NCBI GenBank assembly: GCA_934655935.1
Contig: CAKUHJ010000001.1
Location: 8,689-72,688, forward strand
Source: an uncultured Oscillospiraceae bacterium
GTDB taxonomy: Bacteria > Bacillota > Clostridia > Oscillospirales > Oscillospiraceae
DNA: 64,000 nt
Direction of reading: 5' to 3'
The first letter of the stretch is position 1; each line of letters opens with the position of its first letter. The position numbers and the translations under genes were made by a program. The notes under the pieces were generated by a model. It searched no databases. It was given only the letters and a program-made list of their open reading frames with translations, and had not been told where the DNA came from. Positions 50,010 through 57,373 of the stretch are shown in pieces.

Positions 50010-50321
50010 ATGGAACATACACATGACTGCTGTCAGTGCTCCGCGCGGCGGAAGGAACGCTCGCCGGAGGAATACAAAAAGCTCATCCACCGCCTTACGC
50101 GCATTGAGGGCCAGATCCGCGGCATCCGCGGCATGGTGGAGGCCGGCGCATACTGCCCGGATATTCTGGTGCAGTCTGCGGCGGCCGGCGCGGCCCTGAA
50201 CGCCTTTAACAAGGAGCTGCTTGCCAATCATATCCGGACCTGCGTGGCGCAGGATATCCGCAGCGGGCAGGACGAAACCATCGACGAGCTGGTTGCCACC
50301 ATGCAGAAGCTCATGAAATGA
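50010..50321 (+). CDS. csoR: CsoR-type copper-sensing repressor
   Basis: The 103-residue all-helical protein has the CsoR/FrmR fold signature (KLIHRLTRIEGQIRGIRGMVEAGAYCPDIL..) and the Cu(I) ligands C-H-C: the Cys in AYCPD and the His and Cys in NHIRTC. Binding of Cu(I) releases it from its operators. The N-terminus has additional His/Cys (MEHTHDCCQC). It is followed 16 nt later by copA and controls both genes from the twin operators. Start ATG 50010 follows GGGAGG. Confidence 0.95.
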   Translation: MEHTHDCCQCSARRKERSPEEYKKLIHRLTRIEGQIRGIRGMVEAGAYCPDILVQSAAAGAALNAFNKELLANHIRTCVAQDIRSGQDETIDELVATMQKLMK

Positions 50322-50337
50322 CAAGAGGGAATTCCAT

Positions 50338-52860
50338 ATGAAGCAATATACTGTGACCGGCATGAGCTGCGCAGCCTGCGCAAGCCGGGTTGAAAAGGCC
50401 GTCGGCGGCGTTGCGGGCGTAACGTCCTGCTCCGTGAGCCTGCTGACAAATTCCATGGGCGTCGAGGGCACGGCGTCGGACGAGGCCGTCATTGCCGCCG
50501 TCACAAAGGCCGGCTACGGCGCAAGCGTCAAGGGCGCGGAGACCAGAAGCGCCGCGCAGAACGAGGCCGCGCTGGAGGACCGAGAAACGCCGCGGCTGAA
50601 AAAGCGCCTGTTCTGGTCGTTGGGGCTGCTGCTGGCGCTCATGTATTTTTCCATGGGACATATGATGCTCGGCTGGCCGCTTCCGGCCTTCTATGAGGGC
50701 AATCACATTGCGATGGGGCTGACCCAGCTGCTGCTGACGGTGATGATCATGGTCATCAATCAGCGCTTCTTTGTCAGCGGCTTTCAGAGCCTTCTGCACC
50801 GCGCGCCCAACATGGACACGCTGGTCGCCCTGGGCGCAGGCGCAGCCTTCCTTTACAGCACCTATGTCCTGTTCGCCATGACCGGCGCGCAGGTCCGCGG
50901 CGACGAAGAGGCGGTCATGAATTACATGATGGACTTCTATTTTGAGTCCGCCGCCATGATTCTGACGCTCATTACCGTCGGCAAGATGCTGGAGGCGCGC
51001 GCGAAGGGCAAGACCACCGACGCGCTCAGGAGCCTCATGCGTCTGGCGCCGAAGACCGCATGCGTTCTGCGCGGCGGCAAGGAGCAGCGCGTGAGCGTGG
51101 AGGAGGTCCGGAAGGAGGATATTTTTCTGGTCCGGCCGGGCGAGAGCATCCCGGTGGACGGCGTCGTCGTCGAAGGAGAAAGCGCCGTCAACGAGGCGGC
51201 GCTGACCGGGGAAAGCATCCCCGCCGATAAGGCGCCCGGCGATACGGTCTCCGCCGCGACGGTCAACCAGTCCGGCTTCCTGAAATGCCGCGCCACGCGC
51301 GTCGGCGAGGATACCACGCTCTCCCAGATTATCCGCATGGTTTCGGATGCCGCGGCCACCAAGGCGCCGATTGCCAAAATTGCCGACCGCGTATCCGGTG
51401 TGTTCGTGCCCGTGGTCATGGGCATTGCGCTTTTCACAACGCTCGTATGGCTGCTTCTGGGGCAGACGGCAGGCTATGCGCTGGCGCGCGGCATCTCCGT
51501 TCTGGTCATCAGCTGCCCGTGTGCGCTGGGCTTGGCGACGCCGGTCGCCATTATGGTCGGCAGCGGCGTCGGCGCAAAGAACGGGCTGCTTTTCAAAACC
51601 GCCGCGTCCCTGGAGCAGGCGGGAAAAACGCAGATTGTCGTTCTGGACAAAACCGGCACCATCACCGAGGGCGCGCCGCGCGTCACGGAGGTTCTGCCCG
51701 CCGCCGGCACAGGCGAGCAGACGCTTCTTACGCTGGCTCTGAGCCTGGAGAAGAAAAGCGGGCATCCGCTTGCGGGCGCGATTGTCAAAAGGGCGGAGGA
51801 GCTTGGGCTTTCCCCGCGTGAGGTCACGGACTTCGCGGCGCTTCCCGGCAACGGGCTTACGGCAAAGCTGGACGGGCAGAGCCTCTGCGGCGGAAACGAA
51901 GCGTTCATCCGCAGCCATGCGGCGCTCCCGGAGCAGGCCCTCCGGCAGGCGCAGGCGCTTGCGCAGGCCGGGAAAACGCCTCTTTATTTCAGCCTCGGCG
52001 GCACGTTCCTCGGTATGATTGCCGTTGCGGACGTCATAAAGCCGGAGAGCCCGCAGGCAGTCCGCGAGCTTCAGAATATGGGCGTGCGCGTTGTGATGCT
52101 GACCGGCGACAACGAGCGCACCGCCCGCGCCATCGGCGCGCAGGCCGGCGTGGACGAGGTGATTGCCGGCGTCCTTCCGGACGGCAAGGAGCGCGAGGTG
52201 CGCCGGCTGCAGGCGCTTGGCAGCGTGATGATGGTCGGCGACGGCATCAACGACGCGCCGGCGCTGACCCGCGCGGATACCGGCGCGGCCATCGGCGCGG
52301 GCGCGGACGTCGCGCTGGACGCGGCGGACGTGGTCCTGGTCAAGAGCCGGCTGACCGACGTTCCCGCCGCCATTCGCCTCAGCCGCGCGGCCCTTCGGAA
52401 TATTCACGAAAATCTTTTCTGGGCGTTTTTCTACAACGCCATCGGCATTCCGCTTGCCGCGGGCGTCTTCGTTCCGCTGGGGCTGACGCTGAACCCGATG
52501 TTCGGCGCGGCCGCCATGAGCCTTTCCAGCTTCTGCGTGGTTTCCAACGCATTGCGGCTGAATTTCTTCAGGCTGCACGATGCGTCCCACGATCACAAGC
52601 ACAAAAACCATCTGAAAACCGATACAATTCTGAAGGAGGACTCTGTTGCCATGAAAAAAACCATTCATATCACCGGCATGATGTGCCCGCACTGCGAGGC
52701 TTCGGTCCGCGGCGCGCTGGAGGCCCTGGAAAACGTTTCGTCCGCCGTTGTCAGCCATGAGGCCGGAACCGCCGTCGTCAGCCTGACAGCCGCCGTTTCC
52801 GACGACGCCCTTCGCGCAGCCGTGGAGGCCAAGGGATACAAGGTGACGGGAATCGAATGA
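50338..52860 (+). CDS. copA: Cu(I)-exporting P1B-type ATPase with a second, C-terminal heavy-metal domain
   Basis: CopA pumps Cu(I) out of the cytoplasm. The 840-residue protein has an N-terminal HMA domain (GMSCAACASRV, ~8-18), eight expected spans, the CPC metal site (ISCPCALGLATP), actuator TGES, phosphorylation DKTGTIT, SGHPLAGAI and GDGINDAP. Unusually the chain continues after the last span through a His-rich linker (HDASHDHKHKNH) into a CopZ-like domain (~771-840, MMCPHCEASV). That domain is preceded by GAAGGAGGA and an in-frame ATG at 52651. The gene's own ribosome site is modest (AGAGGGAATTCCAT). Confidence 0.97.
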   Translation: MKQYTVTGMSCAACASRVEKAVGGVAGVTSCSVSLLTNSMGVEGTASDEAVIAAVTKAGYGASVKGAETRSAAQNEAALEDRETPRLKKRLFWSLGLLLALMYFSMGHMMLGWPLPAFYEGNHIAMGLTQLLLTVMIMVINQRFFVSGFQSLLHRAPNMDTLVALGAGAAFLYSTYVLFAMTGAQVRGDEEAVMNYMMDFYFESAAMILTLITVGKMLEARAKGKTTDALRSLMRLAPKTACVLRGGKEQRVSVEEVRKEDIFLVRPGESIPVDGVVVEGESAVNEAALTGESIPADKAPGDTVSAATVNQSGFLKCRATRVGEDTTLSQIIRMVSDAAATKAPIAKIADRVSGVFVPVVMGIALFTTLVWLLLGQTAGYALARGISVLVISCPCALGLATPVAIMVGSGVGAKNGLLFKTAASLEQAGKTQIVVLDKTGTITEGAPRVTEVLPAAGTGEQTLLTLALSLEKKSGHPLAGAIVKRAEELGLSPREVTDFAALPGNGLTAKLDGQSLCGGNEAFIRSHAALPEQALRQAQALAQAGKTPLYFSLGGTFLGMIAVADVIKPESPQAVRELQNMGVRVVMLTGDNERTARAIGAQAGVDEVIAGVLPDGKEREVRRLQALGSVMMVGDGINDAPALTRADTGAAIGAGADVALDAADVVLVKSRLTDVPAAIRLSRAALRNIHENLFWAFFYNAIGIPLAAGVFVPLGLTLNPMFGAAAMSLSSFCVVSNALRLNFFRLHDASHDHKHKNHLKTDTILKEDSVAMKKTIHITGMMCPHCEASVRGALEALENVSSAVVSHEAGTAVVSLTAAVSDDALRAAVEAKGYKVTGIE
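52633..52653 (+). promoter_or_regulatory. In-frame internal ribosome site and start codon within copA
   Basis: AAGGAGGA (52633-52640) precedes ATG 52651-52653 by a normal 10 nt. Initiation here would yield a separate 69-residue CopZ-like copper chaperone beginning MKKTIHITGMMCPHC. The signal could also be a relic of a gene fusion. Confidence 0.5.
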
Positions 52861-52892
52861 AAAACGGCGCTCTGATTTATGGAATTTCACGG

Positions 52893-52921
52893 TTGACAAA
52901 CGCACTTCATCACGCTATAGT
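52893..52921 (+). promoter_or_regulatory. Promoter of the met leader and metNIQ
   Basis: TTGACA, 17-nt spacer, TATAGT: the best sigma-A promoter in the window after csoR's, 33 nt downstream of the copA stop. Transcription would begin near 52928, giving a ~45-nt leader before the Met-rich peptide and ~255 nt before metN. Confidence 0.88.
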
Positions 52922-52972
52922 AACAGCAGCTAAAAGAACACTTTGAGTATTTTGGGGAAAGGAGACCGGGCC

Positions 52973-53086
52973 ATGCACAGCGCCATTCAGAACAACTGCA
53001 TGATGATGGGTATGATGCGCATGTTCAGCATGTGCATGATGATGCGTGCGCAAAATTCCGGCTCGCCCTGTTCCGTACCCGCTTGA
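52973..53086 (+). CDS. Methionine-rich leader peptide (37 residues)
   Basis: A short frame ATG 52973 to TGA 53084-53086 has an AAAGGAGA ribosome site at good spacing. Of 37 residues 11 are Met (positions 1, 10-12, 14, 15, 17, 20, 22-24) and 3 are Cys (9, 21, 33). Ten Met codons fall within 15 codons, a density that chance would not give in GC-rich DNA. It sits between a consensus promoter and an intrinsic terminator directly upstream of the methionine importer, the arrangement of amino-acid leader peptides such as those of his, leu or trp operons. The alternative, a copper-binding peptide linked to copA, cannot be excluded because Met and Cys also bind Cu(I). Confidence 0.8.
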   Translation: MHSAIQNNCMMMGMMRMFSMCMMMRAQNSGSPCSVPA

Positions 53087-53148
53087 TTTCAGAATCAGAA
53101 ACGAACGGTGAAGGACCTGAGAACGCGAGTCGTTCTCAGGTCCTTTTT
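53059..53148 (+). promoter_or_regulatory. Transcription attenuator of metNIQ: terminator and competing antiterminator
   Basis: Terminator: GGACCTGAGAACG (53113-53125) pairs perfectly with CGTTCTCAGGTCC (53131-53143), followed by TTTTT. Antiterminator candidate: 53059-53066 (CGGCTCGC) pairs with 53125-53132 (8 bp, one G-U) and 53070-53073 (GTTC) with 53121-53124 (GAAC), 12 bp in all with a 3-nt bulge, destroying the terminator top and part of both arms. Region 53059-53073 lies just beyond a ribosome held at Met24 and would be covered in part by a ribosome at the stop codon. A third hairpin, ATGCGCATG/CATGTGCAT (53015-53037), lies in the Met codons. The terminator is certain; the switching model is inference. 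Confidence 0.72.
53113..53148 (+). terminator. Intrinsic terminator between the leader peptide and metN
   Basis: A perfect 13-bp stem, 5-nt loop, then five T. It starts 27 nt after the leader-peptide stop codon. Only 35 nt remain before metN, too few for another complete promoter, so metNIQ expression should need read-through. Confidence 0.9.
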
Positions 53149-53183
53149 CACGTCACGAGAAAAGAAAGGGGAATCCCCGCACC

Positions 53184-54176
53184 ATGATTGAGATCAGACA
53201 TCTCACCAAGACGTTCTTCTCCAAGGCCGGAGAGGTCCACGCGCTGGAGGACGTCAGCCTCACCATTGAAGACGGCGAAATCTTCGGCATCATCGGCCTG
53301 TCCGGCGCGGGCAAGAGCACGCTGGTCCGGTGCATCAACCTCCTGGAGCGTCCGACCGCCGGAGCGGTCGTCATCGACGGGCAGGAGCTGACCGCGCTCG
53401 GAAAAAAAGAGCTTTTGAAGCTCCGGCGGAACATCGGCATGATCTTTCAGAGCTTCAACCTTCTCGAGCAGCGCACGGTGCTGGACAACATCGCCTTCCC
53501 GCTTGAAATCTCCGGCGTCAAAAAGGCGCAGGCGCTTGAAAAGGCGCGGGAGCTTCTGAAGCTTGTCGGCCTGGAGCAGAAGGGCGGGGCCTATCCCGCA
53601 CAGCTGTCCGGCGGGCAGAAGCAGCGCGTGGCCATCGCGCGGGCGCTTTCCACCAATCCCCGCTATCTTCTGTGTGACGAGGCGACCAGCGCCCTCGACC
53701 CCACGACGACCCGCTCCATTCTGGAGCTTCTGCGCAGCATCAACCAGACGCTCGGCGTCACGATTGTCATCATCACGCACGAGATGAAGGTCATCGACCA
53801 GATCTGCGACCGCGTGGCCGTCATCGATCACAGCAAAATCGCCGAGCAGGGCCGCGTCTGCGACGTGTTCACGAGCCCGAAATCGCAGATTGCCCGGGAG
53901 CTGATTCTTCCGCAGGACCGCAAGGCGCTGGTGGACACGACGGGTGGAAAACGGCTGCGGATCATCTTCGACGGCCAGTATTCCCGAAAGCCGATCATCG
54001 CGGATCTGGTTCTGGAAACGCAGGTTCCGGTCAGCATTCTCTTCGCCGACACCCGGGAGTTTGAGGGTACCGTCTACGGACATATGATCATCGAGTTGCC
54101 GAACGAACCGCGGCAGGCAGACCGCGTCGTCGCCTGGCTTTCAAACAGCGACGTCAAATGGAAGGAGGAGGCTTAA
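53184..54176 (+). CDS. metN: Methionine ABC transporter, ATP-binding protein
   Basis: MetN powers uptake of methionine. The 330-residue protein has Walker A GLSGAGKST (~38-46), QLSGGQKQRVAIARAL, Walker B LLCDEATSALD and a C-terminal NIL domain (~240-330) that binds methionine and inhibits transport when internal methionine is high. The ATG at 53184 is preceded by GGGG (53168-53171), which can fold with CCCC (53175-53178) into a small hairpin, so ribosome access may be limited. It is the first gene of metNIQ behind the attenuator. Confidence 0.96.
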   Translation: MIEIRHLTKTFFSKAGEVHALEDVSLTIEDGEIFGIIGLSGAGKSTLVRCINLLERPTAGAVVIDGQELTALGKKELLKLRRNIGMIFQSFNLLEQRTVLDNIAFPLEISGVKKAQALEKARELLKLVGLEQKGGAYPAQLSGGQKQRVAIARALSTNPRYLLCDEATSALDPTTTRSILELLRSINQTLGVTIVIITHEMKVIDQICDRVAVIDHSKIAEQGRVCDVFTSPKSQIARELILPQDRKALVDTTGGKRLRIIFDGQYSRKPIIADLVLETQVPVSILFADTREFEGTVYGHMIIELPNEPRQADRVVAWLSNSDVKWKEEA

Positions 54177-54851
54177 ATGTCTGAAATGCTTGTAAAGCTC
54201 TGGCAGAACGGAATCATCCAGCTTGGCGTCTGGCAGACCGTTTATATGACCGTTCTGTCCACGCTGTTTGCCTACCTCCTTGGCCTTCCGATGGGCGTGC
54301 TGCTGTATATCACAAAGTCGGACGGCATCTGCCCCAACCGCATCGTGCACGGCGTGCTGGACGTATTTGTGAACATCTTCCGCAGCATTCCCTGCATCAT
54401 CCTGATGGTTGCAATGATTCCCGTGGCCCGGCTTCTGCTGGGAACCAGCACCGGAAACGGCGCAGTTATCGTCACGCTCGTCATCTCCGCCGCACCGTAT
54501 GTGGCGCGCATGGTGGAGTCCAGCCTGCAGGAGGTCGGCGGCGGCGTCATCGAGGCCGCGCAGTCCATGGGCTGCAGCAGCGCGCAGATTGTCTTCCGCG
54601 TGCTCCTGCCGGAGGCAAGGCCCTCTCTGATTCAGGGCTGCACCATCTCCACCGTCACCATCCTCGGCTATACGGCGCTCGCCGCCACGCTGGGCGGCCA
54701 GGGCCTGGGCCAGATTGCCATCATCTACGGCCACCAGAGAAGCAACGACGATATCATCTGGCTGTGCGTCCTTCTGATTGTGATTATCGTTCAGATCATC
54801 CAGCTCATGGGCACACAGATTGTCCGCCGGACCGACCGGCGCATCAAATAA
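54177..54851 (+). CDS. metI: Methionine ABC transporter, permease
   Basis: The 224-residue membrane protein has five spans and the family features: VWQTVYMTVLSTLFAYLLGLPMGVLLY at the start, NIFRSIPCIILMVAMIP, and the coupling-helix region EVGGGVIEAAQSMGCSSAQI followed by LPEARPSLIQG. It begins at the base after the metN stop. Two copies assemble with two MetN. Confidence 0.96.
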   Translation: MSEMLVKLWQNGIIQLGVWQTVYMTVLSTLFAYLLGLPMGVLLYITKSDGICPNRIVHGVLDVFVNIFRSIPCIILMVAMIPVARLLLGTSTGNGAVIVTLVISAAPYVARMVESSLQEVGGGVIEAAQSMGCSSAQIVFRVLLPEARPSLIQGCTISTVTILGYTALAATLGGQGLGQIAIIYGHQRSNDDIIWLCVLLIVIIVQIIQLMGTQIVRRTDRRIK

Positions 54852-54892
54852 CGCCCCAAACCCTGCCTACAACGCGCAAAGGAGGCCACGCC

Positions 54893-55027
54893 ATGCACGC
54901 GAGCATGCTCTACTGTCTGCGGGCCGACCGGCGCGGCGAGCGAATGCAGCCGCTTGCTGCATACGCCGCCGGAACTGCCGGCCGGACACACCATAAAACC
55001 ATCCACGATTTATCACTTCAATCATAA
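54893..55027 (+). CDS. Small open frame between metI and metQ (44 residues)
   Basis: ATG 54893 is preceded by AAAGGAGG at 7-nt spacing, as good a ribosome site as any in the operon. The 44-residue product (starting MHASMLYCLRADRRGERM) is basic and has no family I recognise; its stop is 16 nt before metQ, whose ribosome site follows at once. It may be a small protein of the importer or a translated spacer that couples metQ translation. A GCCGG/CCGGC hairpin lies within it. Confidence 0.5.
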   Translation: MHASMLYCLRADRRGERMQPLAAYAAGTAGRTHHKTIHDLSLQS

Positions 55028-55043
55028 AAAAGGAGATTCTATT

Positions 55044-55868
55044 ATGAAAAAGCTGTTTGCCGTCGCGCTCGCCGCGCTTCTCGTTCTCGCCGCTCTGACC
55101 GGCTGCGCCAAGAAGGCCGATCCCGCCGATACCACCATCAAGGTCGGCGCCAGCTCCACCCCGCACGCGGAAATCCTTGAGCAGGTCAAGGACGCGCTCG
55201 CCAAGGAAGGCTATACGCTCGAGGTTGTGATCTATGACGACTATGTGCTTCCCAACCAGGCGCTTGCCGACGGTTCCCTGGACGCCAACTACTTCCAGCA
55301 CACCCCGTATCTGAACAGCTACAACGCCTCCAACGGCACCGACCTCGTTTCCGCCGCGAAAATCCACTATGAGCCCTTCGGCCTGTACGGCAACGGCGTC
55401 AGCTCCGTATCCGAAATCGAGCCGGGCGCAACCATTCTCATTCCCGCCGACGACAGCAATGAAACCCGCGCGCTGCTGCTTCTGCAGCAGGAAGGCCTCA
55501 TTGAGCTTCCCGCCGACGCAAGCGCCGAGAAGGGCGTGACCACGCTTGACATCGTGGACAACAAGGGCTATGACGTTCAGGCGCTGCAGGCCGATACTGT
55601 CCCCGTACAGCTGGAAAACTCCAACCCCGGCACGGTTGCGGTCATCAACGGCAACTACGCGCTGCAGGCCGGTCTGAAGGTTGCAGACGCTCTGGCCATT
55701 GAGGACGCCTCCGGCGACGCCGCGCAGACCTACGCCAACATCATCGCCGTCCGCAAGGGCGAGGAGAACAGCGCCAAGACGCAGGCGCTTGTGAACGCGC
55801 TGAAAACCGACGCAGTCAAGCAGTACATCGCCGATACCTATAACGGCGCCGTCGTTTCGATTTTCTGA
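55044..55868 (+). CDS. metQ: Methionine-binding lipoprotein
   Basis: MetQ captures methionine outside the cell. The 274-residue NlpA-family protein has a lipoprotein signal with lipobox LTGC (Cys21) and the family motifs VGASSTPHAEILEQVK, DYVLPNQALADGSLDANYFQH and IHYEPFGLYG, followed by PVQLENSNPGTVAVINGNYALQAGL. ATG 55044 has AAAAAAGGAG upstream. It ends the operon and is followed by repeat copy B. Confidence 0.97.
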   Translation: MKKLFAVALAALLVLAALTGCAKKADPADTTIKVGASSTPHAEILEQVKDALAKEGYTLEVVIYDDYVLPNQALADGSLDANYFQHTPYLNSYNASNGTDLVSAAKIHYEPFGLYGNGVSSVSEIEPGATILIPADDSNETRALLLLQQEGLIELPADASAEKGVTTLDIVDNKGYDVQALQADTVPVQLENSNPGTVAVINGNYALQAGLKVADALAIEDASGDAAQTYANIIAVRKGEENSAKTQALVNALKTDAVKQYIADTYNGAVVSIF

Positions 55869-55896
55869 TCTCCGCCGGATATCACTGATTCCCTGC

Positions 55897-56062
55897 TGAG
55901 ACTGTCAAAAAACTATGGCGCGCAGCTCCGCGACAGAGCAGCGGGGGGAAGACTGAAGGGGGCAAAAAGCCCCCTTCGCGTTCAATCAAGCGGTTTTCTG
56001 AACTTCAAAAAGTTCAGAAAACCGAACTCAGCGGGGCGAAAAGACTTTTTCGACACGCTGAG
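55897..56062. repeat. Composite palindromic intergenic repeat, copy B
   Basis: The same modules as copy A in inverted orientation: TGAGACTGTCAAAAAACTAT, a 9-bp stem (55955-55977, GAAGGGGGC), GCGTTCAATCAAGC spacer identical in A, a 13-bp stem (55992-56023, GGTTTTCTGAACT) and the terminal CTCAGCG..CGCTGAG hairpin (56027-56062, two mismatches). It begins 28 nt after the metQ stop, in the transcript sense, exactly as copy A does after the symporter gene. Confidence 0.92.
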
Positions 56063-56065
56063 CAG

Positions 56066-56093
56066 GGCCGGTTCACGGAAACGTGAACCGGCC
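56066..56093. terminator. Hairpin terminator after repeat copy B
   Basis: A 12-bp perfect stem (GGCCGGTTCACG with CGTGAACCGGCC) closed by a GAAA tetraloop. It separates metNIQ from the convergent small gene. Confidence 0.65.
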
Positions 56094-56112
56094 ATTGCTA
56101 TGCGACGATTCT

Positions 56113-56301
56113 TTATGGCTCTCCGAGAAGCCCGTGCAGAAGCTTCCCGTGCCGCTCAAGTGTCCGCTCACATGAAAGCAGCCACCCGGAGCTCAGCGGC
56201 AGGCCGCAGCGCATCAGGAATTTACCAAAGTGCCGGCACAGCGCGATGCGCGCGGCGTGATATTCGAGGGCAAGGTTCTTCATCCATTGGTTTCGTTTCA
56301 T
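56113..56301 (-). CDS. Hypothetical 62-residue basic protein
   Basis: A possible small gene: ATG 56301 has GGTGACAAA upstream. The product is basic with His, Cys and Trp (WMKNLALEYHAARIALCRHFGKFL; LERHGKLLHGLLG). I do not recognise it. An overlapping plus-strand frame exists but has no ribosome site. Support is weak. Confidence 0.4.
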   Translation of the reverse strand: MKRNQWMKNLALEYHAARIALCRHFGKFLMRCGLPLSSGWLLSCERTLERHGKLLHGLLGEP

Positions 56302-56425
56302 TTTGTCACCATATCTTTCTATTTGTCAGATATCGTATCTGATAAGTAGATTATAGCGCTTTTTTCTGCAAAAGCTGTCGAATTCCGTCTGAGAAAAAAT
56401 TTTAATTTTACGGGATCTTAACAGC

Positions 56426-56758
56426 TCAGAGATTCTCCTCCGCATCGGTGATCATCAGGTCGAACAGATGCAGAAGCCTTCTCTGCTCCTTCTGCGGCAG
56501 TCTTTTCAGCCGCTCTGCCAGCCAGGAGGCCTGCAACTCAGGGGATACCTCCAGAACATCCTGCAAAAGGGTATTTGCGTCGGTTCTCAGAGCATTTGTC
56601 AGTTCCAGAAACGTTTCCAGCTTTGGAAGCTTTTCGCCGCACTCGATGTTGCTCAGATACTTCGGCGTCAGATCCGCCTTCTGCGCGAGGCTTGCCTGCG
56701 TCAGGCCGCGCATCCTCCGTACCTCCTGTATCCGTGCTCCGATCCGCTTTGCATTCAT
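56426..56758 (-). CDS. XRE-family transcriptional regulator
   Basis: The 110-residue protein has an N-terminal helix-turn-helix of the lambda-repressor type (IGARIQEVRRMRGLTQASLAQKADLTPKYLSNIECGEKLPKLETFLELTNAL) and a short helical C-terminal part (LPQKEQRRLLHLFDLMI) that probably dimerises. ATG 56758 has GGGAGG upstream. Its targets are not evident; it has its own promoter and stands alone. Confidence 0.9.
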   Translation of the reverse strand: MNAKRIGARIQEVRRMRGLTQASLAQKADLTPKYLSNIECGEKLPKLETFLELTNALRTDANTLLQDVLEVSPELQASWLAERLKRLPQKEQRRLLHLFDLMITDAEENL

Positions 56759-56797
56759 GGAAGTTCCTCCCAATAGTAAGATTTTCCGACCATCAGG

Positions 56798-56826
56798 AGT
56801 ATAATCTTAGCAATATTTCAATGTAA
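56798..56826 (-). promoter_or_regulatory. Promoter of the XRE regulator
   Basis: Minus strand TTACAT (56826-56821), 17-nt spacer, TATACT (56803-56798). Confidence 0.75.
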
Positions 56827-56869
56827 CACACCACGTAAAATACTCTATGACAAATAGCTAGAATATGGA

Positions 56870-56900
56870 TGGGGATTTTCCTTTTCCAGGAAAATCCCCA
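56870..56900. terminator. Hairpin at the end of the gyrase-rnhA transcript
   Basis: A perfect 12-bp stem (TGGGGATTTTCC with GGAAAATCCCCA, 7-nt loop), 33 nt after the rnhA stop. T-run is on the plus side only (TTTTC). Confidence 0.6.
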
Positions 56901-56932
56901 TTTTCTGGTCCTTCGCGGTGTTGTTTTTCGTC

Positions 56933-57370
56933 TTACCGGAAGCGGCGGCTTTCCAGCACCGCCTGCTCGTCGCAGCGGTTATTCTTTTCGTTTTCCTCGT
57001 GGCCCTTGACCCAGTGGTAATGCAGCTCATGCTGGCGCGTGAGGCCCAGAAGGACCTCCCACAGGTCCGGATTAAGCGCGGGCTTCTTATCGGACTTGAT
57101 CCAGCCCTTCCTCTTCCAGCCCCAGGCCCAGCCCTTTTCCAGCGCGTCCAGAACGTACTTTGAATCGGAATAAAGCTCAACCACGCACGGCTCCTTCAGC
57201 GCAAGCAGCGCCTGAATCACCGCCGTCAGCTCCATGCGGTTGTTCGTTGTGGACGCCTCGCCGCCGGAGAGCATTTTCTCCTTTCCGGCATATTCCAGAA
57301 TCGCGCACCAGCCTCCGGGGCCCGGATTTCCGGAGCAGGCACCGTCGGTATAAATGGTAACGGTTTTCAT
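56933..57370 (-). CDS. rnhA: Ribonuclease HI
   Basis: RNase HI cuts RNA in RNA-DNA hybrids. The 145-residue protein has all catalytic acids: YTDGACSGNPGPGG (Asp), MELTAVIQAL (Glu), LYSDSKYVLDAL (Asp) and the late NRCDEQA (Asp), with the WVKGHEENEKN His loop. It begins 3 nt after the gyrA stop, an unusual but logical partner to topoisomerase that limits R-loops. Confidence 0.96.
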   Translation of the reverse strand: MKTVTIYTDGACSGNPGPGGWCAILEYAGKEKMLSGGEASTTNNRMELTAVIQALLALKEPCVVELYSDSKYVLDALEKGWAWGWKRKGWIKSDKKPALNPDLWEVLLGLTRQHELHYHWVKGHEENEKNNRCDEQAVLESRRFR

Positions 57371-57373
57371 GCC

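Noticed and set aside
50311-52905. An 864-codon minus-strand frame opposite copA
   Set aside because: Same effect of codon bias; the plus-strand CopA has all family motifs.
52973-53086. Met-rich peptide as a copper chaperone of the copA operon
   Set aside because: Kept only as an alternative: it has its own promoter without CsoR operators, is cut off from copA, and is placed with a terminator before metNIQ, which fits a leader peptide better.
56100-56342. Plus-strand 80-codon frame opposite the small gene at 56113-56301
   Set aside because: No ribosome site, composition typical of a shadow frame, starts within the terminator region after metQ.
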